Positions 1 through 6,533 of a stretch of DNA of 7,269 bases are shown here, one piece after another. Origin of the DNA: Fidelibacterota bacterium (GTDB lineage Bacteria; Fidelibacterota; Marinisomatia; SCGC-AAA003-L08; D37C17). The stretch is taken from positions 1-7,269 of the forward strand of contig PANV01000004.1 in assembly GCA_002707765.1 (NCBI GenBank), read 5' to 3'. The notes beneath the pieces were generated by a model. That model was not told the origin of the DNA. It saw only the letters and a list, made by a program, of their open reading frames with translations, and made no database searches. Position numbers and translations under genes: made by a program. The first letter of the stretch is position 1; each line of letters opens with the position of its first letter.

Positions 1-2
1 GG

Positions 3-728
3 TTTACAGGTAATAATATTGGGAAGCAAGTTGCTATAGTATTGGATAAAAAAGTTTTTATGGCTCCAACAATTCAAAATAAAATATCATCTGGAGGAAC
101 CAGAATTACAGGTTTTGCTAATAAGCAAGAGGCTCAAGATATTGCTGCTGTTTTAAAAGCTGGTGAATTACCAGCTCCAATTAAAATTGCACAAATTAAT
201 TACATAGGGCCTTCATTAGGTCAGGATTCTATAGATTCAGGCTGGAAATCAATGATTTTTGGAATTCTAATTATATTTATTTTTATGATTATATACTATA
301 ATATTTCAGGATTATTAGCAAATCTTGCTTTATTTATAAATATGATTTTAGTTTTAGGAATATTGATATCTATGAAAGCAGTATTAACTTTACCTGGAAT
401 TGCCGGTTTATTATTGACAGTAGGTATGTCAGTTGATGCAAACATAATAATTTTTGAGCGAATAAGGGAAGAAATCCGCATTGGTTCTAAAGTCAAAACC
501 GCTATTAATAATGGATATAATAGAGCATTTATTACTATTTTAGATGCTAATGTTACAACATTATTAACAGCATTTGTATTGTCGTTTATTGGTTCAGGTC
601 CCATCAAGGGTTTTGCAACAACCTTGAGTATAGGAATATTATGCTCAATGTTTTCAGCTATTTTTATAACAAGAACAATTTTTTTAACTTTATCTAATTA
701 TATATCAATAAAAAAACTGAGCATATAA
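3..728 (+). CDS. secD: Protein translocase subunit SecD, C-terminal part (5' end outside window)
   Basis: SecD is an inner-membrane RND-like protein. With SecF it uses the proton gradient to help pull proteins through SecYEG and release them in the periplasm. The frame is open from base 3, giving 241 residues, so the gene begins upstream; a TTG at base 42 lies inside a conserved segment and is not the real start. Residues 7-65 are the end of the large periplasmic domain, with the usual GKQVAIVLD stretch and the LKAGELPAPIKI segment. The GPSLGQDSI motif (69-77) leads into five predicted membrane segments, near 83-99, 103-122, 130-150, 181-197 and 204-226. The fourth-segment signature VGMSVDANIIIFERIREE (140-157) includes the Asp expected for proton coupling. 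secF follows with a one-base overlap. The identification is very secure; only the N-terminal portion is missing. Confidence 0.97.
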   Translation, partial: FTGNNIGKQVAIVLDKKVFMAPTIQNKISSGGTRITGFANKQEAQDIAAVLKAGELPAPIKIAQINYIGPSLGQDSIDSGWKSMIFGILIIFIFMIIYYNISGLLANLALFINMILVLGILISMKAVLTLPGIAGLLLTVGMSVDANIIIFERIREEIRIGSKVKTAINNGYNRAFITILDANVTTLLTAFVLSFIGSGPIKGFATTLSIGILCSMFSAIFITRTIFLTLSNYISIKKLSI

Positions 729-730
729 TG
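726..730 (+). promoter_or_regulatory. TAATG stop-start overlap between secD and secF
   Basis: The secD stop TAA (726-728) shares its last A with the secF ATG (728-730). No purine-rich Shine-Dalgarno sequence is visible in the preceding 20 bases. Translation of secF is therefore probably coupled to termination on secD, which would suit subunits of one complex. Coupling is inferred from the arrangement alone. Confidence 0.6.
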
Positions 731-1630
731 CAAATATTTAAAAATACATTACAAATTAACTTTTCATCTTATAATTTTTTTACAGGAATTTTATCATGTT
801 TATTAATTTTAACATCACTATTTATCTTATTTTGGAAAGGTTTAAATCTAACAGTAGAGTTTACTGGAGGTACCAATATTAATATTTCTATTATTAAAAC
901 TCAGATAAAAGATTTTAGAGAAATATTAGAAACTCATATTAACCAAAAGATTGAAGTTGTTGAAGTTAACTCCTCATCTGAAAATTCTAATTTTTTATTG
1001 AGAACAAAATTTATAGAAAATGAATCATTTATTATTGATCAATTATCTGTTTATTATCCAACCATAAAGGTAAATAGCATAGATTCCTTTGGACCAAAGC
1101 TAGGTTCTGAGTTAAAATCAAGTGCAAGAAATGCAATTTTATTAGCATTACTTTTAATCTCTTTTTATATAGCCATAAGATTTGATAGGTATTATGCACT
1201 TGGAAGTTTAGCAGCATTAACTCATGATGTTGTCATTACTATTGGATTATTATCATTTTTTAATATAGAAATTGGAATTACTATTATTGCTGCTTTATTA
1301 ACTATAGTAGGATATTCATTAAATGATACAATTGTAGTCTATGACAGAATTCGAGAAAATATTAATAAATTATTAGATCAACAGAGAATTAATATTATTA
1401 ATAGATCTATTAATGAAACATTAAATAGAACATTTGTAACATCTATTACAACACTAGCAGTTGTTTTAGTTTTGTTTTTTTATGGAGGAGTTGTTTTGAA
1501 GCCATTTGCGTTTACTTTAATCATAGGAATAATTATTGGAACTTATTCTTCAATATTTATTGCAAGTCCAGTGATGTTATTTTTTGAAGAAAAATATCCT
1601 ATACCAGAATTTAAAGAACAGGAGGATTAA
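728..1630 (+). CDS. secF: Protein translocase subunit SecF
   Basis: SecF is the partner of SecD in the SecDF export-assisting complex of the inner membrane. The 300-residue length is normal for a stand-alone SecF. A first membrane segment lies at about 17-36, followed by the FTGGTNINI motif (45-53) that opens the periplasmic domain. FGPKLGSEL (121-129) precedes a five-helix bundle near 134-152, 157-178, 182-203, 236-256 and 261-285. The family signature GYSLNDTIVVYDRIREN (195-211) is intact, including the Asn-Asp pair and the Asp-Arg in the loop. The tail is acidic and ends EFKEQED. The ATG at 728 is chosen because it overlaps the secD stop and leaves a normal short cytoplasmic N-terminus. 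The last codons of secF also contain the ribosome binding site of purA. Separate secD and secF genes differ from the fused SecDF usual in Bacteroidetes. Confidence 0.98.
   Translation: MQIFKNTLQINFSSYNFFTGILSCLLILTSLFILFWKGLNLTVEFTGGTNINISIIKTQIKDFREILETHINQKIEVVEVNSSSENSNFLLRTKFIENESFIIDQLSVYYPTIKVNSIDSFGPKLGSELKSSARNAILLALLLISFYIAIRFDRYYALGSLAALTHDVVITIGLLSFFNIEIGITIIAALLTIVGYSLNDTIVVYDRIRENINKLLDQQRINIINRSINETLNRTFVTSITTLAVVLVLFFYGGVVLKPFAFTLIIGIIIGTYSSIFIASPVMLFFEEKYPIPEFKEQED
1620..1625 (+). promoter_or_regulatory. Shine-Dalgarno sequence of purA
   Basis: A perfect AGGAGG ends 11 bases before the purA ATG at 1637. It is embedded in the secF codons for the Gln-Glu residues near the C-terminus. 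The spacing is slightly long. It is the only strong Shine-Dalgarno match ahead of any start in the window, and it supports ATG 1637 as the purA start. Confidence 0.7.
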
Positions 1631-1636
1631 ATAATT

Positions 1637-2905
1637 ATGTCTTTTGATGCAATTGTAGGAGGTCAATGGGGTGATGAGGGAAAAGGAAAAATAGTAGACT
1701 TACTAAGTAAAAATGTCGATGTTGTAGCACGATATCAAGGAGGTGCAAATGCTGGACATACTGTTTATCTTGAAGATAAAAAAATAGTATTGCATCAAAT
1801 TCCAACTGGTGCACTTCGTGAAGATTGTGTTTGTGTTTTGGGTAATGGAATGGTAATTGACCCAATAGGTATTTTGGAAGAAATTAATAAACTAAAAGAA
1901 CTTAATATTAGAGTTAATAATCGTATATATATTGATTATTTTTCCCATATTGTTACCCCTATCCACAAATTTATAGATCGCTCAAATGAAGCAAAAACTA
2001 ATAACGAGATTGGGACAACATGTAAAGGCATTGGCCCAACTTATGTAGATAAATATAAAAGAATTGGTTTGAGAGCGGTAGATTTATTATCAAATTCAGA
2101 TTTACAAGATAAAATGGATAAAAGATTAAAATTTGCATTGGATAATAATGAAATCTCCAACGAGGCAGTTAAAGACTTAAAAGAGGAGTTTAAATTATTT
2201 TATCATGCTTGTGACAAAATTTCAATTTATATTAAAGATACATTTGAATTTTTACATAATGCTTTGAAAAAAAATGTTTTAATTGAAGGTGCACAGGGAA
2301 CTTTACTTGATGTTGATTATGGAACTTATCCATACGTAACTTCATCTAATTGTTCATCTGGTGGTATTGGTACAGGTTTAGGTCTGCCAGGGTCTAAATT
2401 AAATGAGATTACCGGAATTTTCAAGGCATATACAACTAGAGTTGGTGGAGGACCGTTTCCAACTGAATTATTTAATGAAGACGGTCAAACTCTTGGTCAT
2501 ATTGGAAAAGAATTTGGAGCAACAACTGGTAGACCAAGGCGCTGTGGTTGGTTTGATCTAGTAGCTGCAAAATATAGTGCTAAAGTTAATGGATTAACGA
2601 GTATAGCTATTACAAAACTAGATATTTTAAATTCATTTAAAACCATTAGAGTGTGTACTCATTATGACGTCAATGGTAAAAAAATAAAAAATATGACTGA
2701 AGCTCTTAATAATTTAGATATTGTAAAACCAATTTATAAGGAGTTTTCAGGCTGGAATACTGAAATTGAGAATATCGATAATTTTGAAAGTCTACCTGAA
2801 AGTGCTCAAGAATATATAAAATATTTAGAGTTAGAGATAGGTGTTAAAATATCAATAATTTCTATTGGGCCTAAACGACATCAAATAATTTTAAGAAATA
2901 AATAA
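1637..2905 (+). CDS. purA: Adenylosuccinate synthetase
   Basis: PurA joins IMP and aspartate, using GTP, to give adenylosuccinate, the first committed step from IMP to AMP. It is a cytoplasmic enzyme that usually acts as a homodimer. The protein is 422 residues, about the usual bacterial length. The N-terminal GGQWGDEGKGK loop (8-18) contains the catalytic Asp13, and NAGHT (38-42) contains the catalytic His41. Other conserved stretches are IGTTCKGIGP (125-134), EGAQGTLLD (217-225), GTYPYVTSSN (229-238), TTRVGGGPFPTEL (266-278), FGATTGRPRRCGW (293-305) and the guanine-binding TKLD (326-329). Near the C-terminus the common GPDR motif reads GPKR (411-414), a peripheral change that probably does not affect activity. 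The gene lies six bases after secF. ATG 1637 gives the normal N-terminus and has a good ribosome binding site. Function is not in doubt. Confidence 0.99.
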   Translation: MSFDAIVGGQWGDEGKGKIVDLLSKNVDVVARYQGGANAGHTVYLEDKKIVLHQIPTGALREDCVCVLGNGMVIDPIGILEEINKLKELNIRVNNRIYIDYFSHIVTPIHKFIDRSNEAKTNNEIGTTCKGIGPTYVDKYKRIGLRAVDLLSNSDLQDKMDKRLKFALDNNEISNEAVKDLKEEFKLFYHACDKISIYIKDTFEFLHNALKKNVLIEGAQGTLLDVDYGTYPYVTSSNCSSGGIGTGLGLPGSKLNEITGIFKAYTTRVGGGPFPTELFNEDGQTLGHIGKEFGATTGRPRRCGWFDLVAAKYSAKVNGLTSIAITKLDILNSFKTIRVCTHYDVNGKKIKNMTEALNNLDIVKPIYKEFSGWNTEIENIDNFESLPESAQEYIKYLELEIGVKISIISIGPKRHQIILRNK

Positions 2906-2943
2906 AATATGCAAAATCAAATGGACTTTATTAACTTTTTATA

Positions 2944-5628
2944 ATGAATAAATCAAATTTAATATTATTTTATTTCTTTCTTACTGTTTTAGTTTCTAAC
3001 TCTTTTGAACCATTAGATGTAGATTTTCTTAAACAAAAGAAAGAAAAAAAAATAGTTAAGTCAGATGAGCCAAATAAGCCATCTCAGGCACCAAAAAAAT
3101 CAGAGTTTCCATCTTTTGATAAAGCGATTAAAAATTTTGATTTTATACCTGGTTTGTTCGATTTATATTGGGATAAAAATAAAAATAAATTTTTAATTTC
3201 AATTAAGCCAGAACAATTTGATAAAGTTTATTTGGCAAACTTAACAAGAAAATCAGGTGATGGACAGTATTATGATTCAGGTTCTCAGCTTTGGGAGTTT
3301 CCTTATATTTTTGAAAAATTATCCAATACAGTACAAATGGTCCATGTTAATACCTCTTTTAGGGCTGACGAATCTTCTGCTATTTATCGTTCTTTAGAAA
3401 ATTTTTCAAATTCAATTGTTTCTACAGGAAAAGTTGTATCTATGCCTCATCCAGAAACAGGTGCCATTTTAATAGATGCTACAGAAATGTTTCTTACAGA
3501 TGTTTCATATGTTTCGCAAAACAGAAAAGGCCAATATAGATTTGATAAAAAAAATAGTTTCATTAGCGATCTGCAATCATTTCCGACAAATACAGAAATT
3601 CAGATGAAATTACATTTTAAAAGTGCTAAGTGGACAAATTCCATCACTCTACCAAATTCTCACAGTATGATGCATACCTATCATATTAGCTTATTGGATA
3701 TTCGTAATACAGATTTTAAACCTAGAGTTGCTGATGATAGGCTAGGCTATTTTACCACCATTTATCAAGATTATACATCTACATTAAAAGAGACACCATA
3801 TGTTAGATATATAAACAGATGGAATTTGAAAAAAAAATATCCTGATAAAGAATTATCTGAGCCAGTTGAACCTATAGTTTATTGGTTAGAAAATACAATA
3901 CCAGAAGAATTTAGACAGGCTGTAAAAGATGGAGTTTTAGCTTGGAATAAAGCATTTGAGAAAATTGGATTTAAAAATGCCATTGTAGCAAAGCAAATGC
4001 CTGACGATGCAACTTGGCATCCAGGTGATGCTCGATATAATACAATAAGATGGATTGTACAGCCTCAAAGAGCATATGCTGTTGGTCCTTCTAGAGCTAA
4101 CCCTTATACAGGTGAGATATATGATGCTGATATTAGAATAGCTGCAGATTTTACTAGAGCTTTTTATAGAGAATATGATGAATTTGCTGTTCCAGTTACA
4201 TCAGATGACCCAATTTCAGTATGGGAATCTGAAGAAATGAATCACAATGAACATAAATGTAATTATGCAGAAAATTTACAACAGCAGATGATTTTGTCTT
4301 GGCATTCTTTGACCAGTCAAGGCTATTTAAATGATTCAGATTCTGATTTACAAGATTATATATACCAAGGGCTTGTTGATTTAGTTTTACATGAAGTAGG
4401 ACACACATTAGGTCTTAGGCATAACTTTAAAGCTAGCTCAATTTATACTGTTGAACAATTGAGTGACCCCAAATTTACAAGTCAAATGGGTATTAGTGGT
4501 TCCGTTATGGATTATCATCCAGTATCATTATTAGATAATGGTAATAGTTTATTCCAAATTGAACCTGGTCCATATGATGATTGGGCAATTGAATATGGTT
4601 ACAGTCAATGTTCTCATACTAAAGGTGTTTTGCCTGCAGTTTATCAAGATAATCAAATACCAATCAACAACGAGAACGAATGTTTAGAATCAATCGCCAA
4701 TAGGTCAAATGAACCTTATTTAACATATGGTACAGATGAAGATGCATTTGGTTTATCTTCTAGGGGAATTGATCCATTGTGTAATGTTTGGGATATTGGA
4801 AAAGATCCAGTGGAATTTTATGACAAACAGTTAGATTTAGTTCAAAAATTGTGGGAAAATTTGATTAATGATTTTGAAAAAAAGGGAAGTAGGTTTCAAA
4901 AATTAAGAAGCGTATTCTCACAAGGTATTGGTGAGTATTATTCTGCATATAGAACAGCAGCAAAGTTTATTGGAGGAATTCATTTTTCTAGAAATCATAT
5001 TGGAGATCCTGGTCAAAAAAATCCTTTAGTTGTTGTTTCTGGAGATCAGCAGCGAAAAGCTTTACAGTTCATTAATAATAGAATACTGCATAAAAATGCA
5101 TTTAATTTTGATCAAAACTTATTAAACAAATTATCTCCTGAAAGATACGATGATTTTAATGGTTATGTTTGGAGTATGGATAGATTAGATTATCCACTCC
5201 ATACTATAATAAAAAGGATTCAATCTAATGCTTTATTTTCTGTTTTTCATCCAAGAAGAATTTTAAGATTACAAGATAATGAACTACGAACTTTAGATTC
5301 TAACCCATTTACGATGGTTGAATTATTTCAAACTGTTAATACAATGATTTGGGAAGAACTTGATTCTGGAGAAAATATAAATAGCTACAGGAGAGAACTT
5401 CAAGAGTCTTATATTGATTTAATGAGAGTAATTGTTTTAGATATCTATAATACTACAACCTTTCCGAACGATGCAAAAATATTAGCACGATCAAATTTAA
5501 AGAAAACCCTCAAGAACATATACTCCAATCTCGGTCATAATACTTTTGATGATTATACTAAGGCTCACCTAGAAAATGTTGCAGAAAATATTGAATCTAT
5601 TTTAGAAGCAAAAATAGATTTAAATTAA
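2944..5628 (+). CDS. Exported zinc-dependent metalloprotease, DUF5117/DUF4953 (metzincin) family
   Basis: This is a probable secreted or periplasmic metallopeptidase of 894 residues, about full length for its family; substrates are unknown. Residues 1-20 look like a Sec signal peptide: Lys3, then a hydrophobic core LILFYFFLTVLV, with cleavage plausible after SNS (18-20). No lipobox Cys is present. A Lys-rich linker (30-60) leads to a DUF5118-like segment (about 58-100) and a DUF5117-like domain (about 100-290). The metzincin domain (DUF4953-like) follows from about 300. It has LSEPVEPIVYWLENTIP (304-320), RYNTIRW (364-370), the zinc site HEVGHTLGLRH (483-493) with Glu484 as catalytic base, and the Met-turn SVMDY with Met522. 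YGTDEDAF (595-602) and DPLCNVWDIG (610-619) are further family landmarks. The only four cysteines (439, 556, 580, 613) lie in this domain. No strong ribosome binding site precedes ATG 2944, but the signal peptide supports that start. Family assignment comes from recalled motifs; the role is inferred. Confidence 0.9.
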   Translation: MNKSNLILFYFFLTVLVSNSFEPLDVDFLKQKKEKKIVKSDEPNKPSQAPKKSEFPSFDKAIKNFDFIPGLFDLYWDKNKNKFLISIKPEQFDKVYLANLTRKSGDGQYYDSGSQLWEFPYIFEKLSNTVQMVHVNTSFRADESSAIYRSLENFSNSIVSTGKVVSMPHPETGAILIDATEMFLTDVSYVSQNRKGQYRFDKKNSFISDLQSFPTNTEIQMKLHFKSAKWTNSITLPNSHSMMHTYHISLLDIRNTDFKPRVADDRLGYFTTIYQDYTSTLKETPYVRYINRWNLKKKYPDKELSEPVEPIVYWLENTIPEEFRQAVKDGVLAWNKAFEKIGFKNAIVAKQMPDDATWHPGDARYNTIRWIVQPQRAYAVGPSRANPYTGEIYDADIRIAADFTRAFYREYDEFAVPVTSDDPISVWESEEMNHNEHKCNYAENLQQQMILSWHSLTSQGYLNDSDSDLQDYIYQGLVDLVLHEVGHTLGLRHNFKASSIYTVEQLSDPKFTSQMGISGSVMDYHPVSLLDNGNSLFQIEPGPYDDWAIEYGYSQCSHTKGVLPAVYQDNQIPINNENECLESIANRSNEPYLTYGTDEDAFGLSSRGIDPLCNVWDIGKDPVEFYDKQLDLVQKLWENLINDFEKKGSRFQKLRSVFSQGIGEYYSAYRTAAKFIGGIHFSRNHIGDPGQKNPLVVVSGDQQRKALQFINNRILHKNAFNFDQNLLNKLSPERYDDFNGYVWSMDRLDYPLHTIIKRIQSNALFSVFHPRRILRLQDNELRTLDSNPFTMVELFQTVNTMIWEELDSGENINSYRRELQESYIDLMRVIVLDIYNTTTFPNDAKILARSNLKKTLKNIYSNLGHNTFDDYTKAHLENVAENIESILEAKIDLN

Positions 5629-5630
5629 TG
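5626..5630 (+). promoter_or_regulatory. TAATG stop-start overlap between metalloprotease and miaA
   Basis: The protease stop TAA (5626-5628) shares one A with the miaA ATG (5628-5630), the same geometry as secD/secF. No Shine-Dalgarno sequence is apparent upstream, so miaA translation is probably coupled to that of the protease although the functions are unrelated. Confidence 0.55.
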
Positions 5631-6533
5631 ATTACTATTTTAGGGCCTACTGCATCAGGGAAAACATCTCTTGCTGTACGATTGGCGAACCAATTCAATG
5701 GAGAAATTATTTCTGCAGACTCTCGTCAAATTTATAAAGGTATGGATATAGGTACCGGCAAAGACATTTCAGAATACATTATTAATAAAAATAAAATAAA
5801 ATATCATTTAATAGATATTATTAATCCTAATCAGAATTATAGTGTATTTCAATTTAAAATCGATTTTAATAAATCTTATAATGAAATTCAATTAAATGGT
5901 AAAAATATTTTTTTGTGTGGTGGTACAGGATTATATTTAGAATCTATTTTACTTAATTATGAAATTTCTAATACACCCCCTGATAATAATTTAAGAAAAA
6001 AAAAAATTAGTTTATCATTAAATCAACTCATTCTAGATTTTAAAAGACAATATCCAAAAAAATATAATTCATTATATCATATTACTAAGAGAAGAATAAT
6101 TCGATCTATGGAAATTTTAAATCAAAACGAAAATTTAGATATGAATTTAAATCAATTGAATACAACAAAAACATTAGTTTTAGGTATCAAAATTAATAGA
6201 ACAAAAAATTTATCTCTTATTAGAAAACGGTTATTTTATAGATTGGAAAATGGTATGATTGAAGAAGTTGAACAGCTAATTAATAATGGCTTAGATATAG
6301 AAAGATTAAATTATTTTGGCTTAGAATATAAATTCATTGGTAAGTACATAAATAATGAATTTTCATTTAATGAGATGAGAGATAAACTTAATATTGCTAT
6401 CAATCAATTTGCTAAAAGACAGATGACATTTTTTAGGAGAATGGAGAAAAGGGGTATCCAAATTCATTGGATAGATAATTATGATAGCGCTTTAGAATTA
6501 GTAAAAGCATATTATGAGAATATCTTAAATTGA
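5628..6533 (+). CDS. miaA: tRNA dimethylallyltransferase MiaA
   Basis: MiaA transfers a dimethylallyl group from dimethylallyl diphosphate to N6 of A37 in tRNAs that read codons starting with U, which stabilises codon-anticodon pairing. It is cytoplasmic. The protein has 301 residues, normal for the family. The P-loop GPTASGKTS (6-14) starts right after the N-terminus, which supports ATG 5628. DSRQIYKGMDIGTGK (31-45) and GGTGLY (98-103) are standard substrate-binding motifs. KRRIIRSMEI (154-163), FGLEYKFIG (230-238) and FAKRQMTFFRRMEKRG (261-276) follow. The last matches the Bacteroidetes-like version of the C-terminal motif, except that a Trp usual in KRQxTW is Phe268. The DPxxA stretch usually found before RRxIR is hard to see here, so the central region is divergent. 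An 11-base A run sits in codons 123-127, in frame. The gene is probably functional. Confidence 0.97.
   Translation: MITILGPTASGKTSLAVRLANQFNGEIISADSRQIYKGMDIGTGKDISEYIINKNKIKYHLIDIINPNQNYSVFQFKIDFNKSYNEIQLNGKNIFLCGGTGLYLESILLNYEISNTPPDNNLRKKKISLSLNQLILDFKRQYPKKYNSLYHITKRRIIRSMEILNQNENLDMNLNQLNTTKTLVLGIKINRTKNLSLIRKRLFYRLENGMIEEVEQLINNGLDIERLNYFGLEYKFIGKYINNEFSFNEMRDKLNIAINQFAKRQMTFFRRMEKRGIQIHWIDNYDSALELVKAYYENILN
5996..6006 (+). repeat. Homopolymer of 11 A inside miaA
   Basis: Eleven consecutive A residues span the end of Arg123, three Lys codons and the first base of Ile127 of MiaA. The frame is correct with exactly eleven; gain or loss of one base would shift it and truncate MiaA before its C-terminal motifs. 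It is the longest homopolymer I found in the window. Other A runs reach nine, at 3044-3052 and 3829-3837 in the protease gene. Confidence 0.9.
6455..6473 (+). repeat. Perfect 7-bp inverted repeat in the miaA 3' end
   Basis: TATCCAA and TTGGATA are separated by five bases and encode part of the GIQIHWID region of MiaA. No T tract follows, so it does not look like a terminator. A short palindrome of this kind is easily explained by chance in AT-rich coding sequence. Confidence 0.35.
6530..6533 (+). promoter_or_regulatory. TTGA overlap: glycosyltransferase start and miaA stop
   Basis: The proposed TTG start (6530-6532) overlaps the miaA TGA (6531-6533). This four-base geometry matches the common ATGA coupling arrangement with TTG in place of ATG. 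Only a weak GAG (6516-6518) stands upstream, so initiation likely depends on re-initiation after miaA. The start choice is inferred from the absence of alternatives. Confidence 0.5.

Noticed and set aside
42..44. TTG as the start of secD
   Set aside because: The frame is open to the window edge, and the residues before it (GKQVAIV) belong to a conserved SecD segment, so the gene starts upstream of the window.
296..607. Open minus-strand frame of 103 codons opposite secD
   Set aside because: It lies fully antisense to the conserved SecD membrane region, and its product has no recognisable motif. Such mirror frames are expected opposite hydrophobic AT-rich coding sequence.
1032..1217. Minus-strand frame of 61 codons opposite secF
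   Set aside because: It is entirely within the conserved SecF coding region, with no start context and no family features.
1635..1865. Minus-strand frame of 76 codons opposite the purA 5' end
   Set aside because: It is antisense to the invariant GQWGDEGKGK and NAGHT region; its His- and Leu-rich translation is a shadow of that conserved sequence.
2033..2922. PurA GPDR motif changed to GPKR (residues 411-414) as a sign of altered function
   Set aside because: The position varies between PurA homologues as far as I recall, and all catalytic and nucleotide-binding motifs are intact.
2906..2943. Possible terminator or small gene in the purA/protease gap
   Set aside because: No stem of useful length is present, and the only ATG (2909) opens an 11-codon frame. 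I see nothing functional in it.
2940..2945. TATAAT resembling a -10 promoter element before the protease
   Set aside because: It overlaps the ATG itself and has no -35 match at suitable spacing; an initiation site there would lie inside the gene. In AT-rich DNA this hexamer is common by chance.
4196..4408. Minus-strand frame of 70 codons opposite the protease zinc site
   Set aside because: It overlaps the HEVGH region of a clear gene and shows no features of its own.
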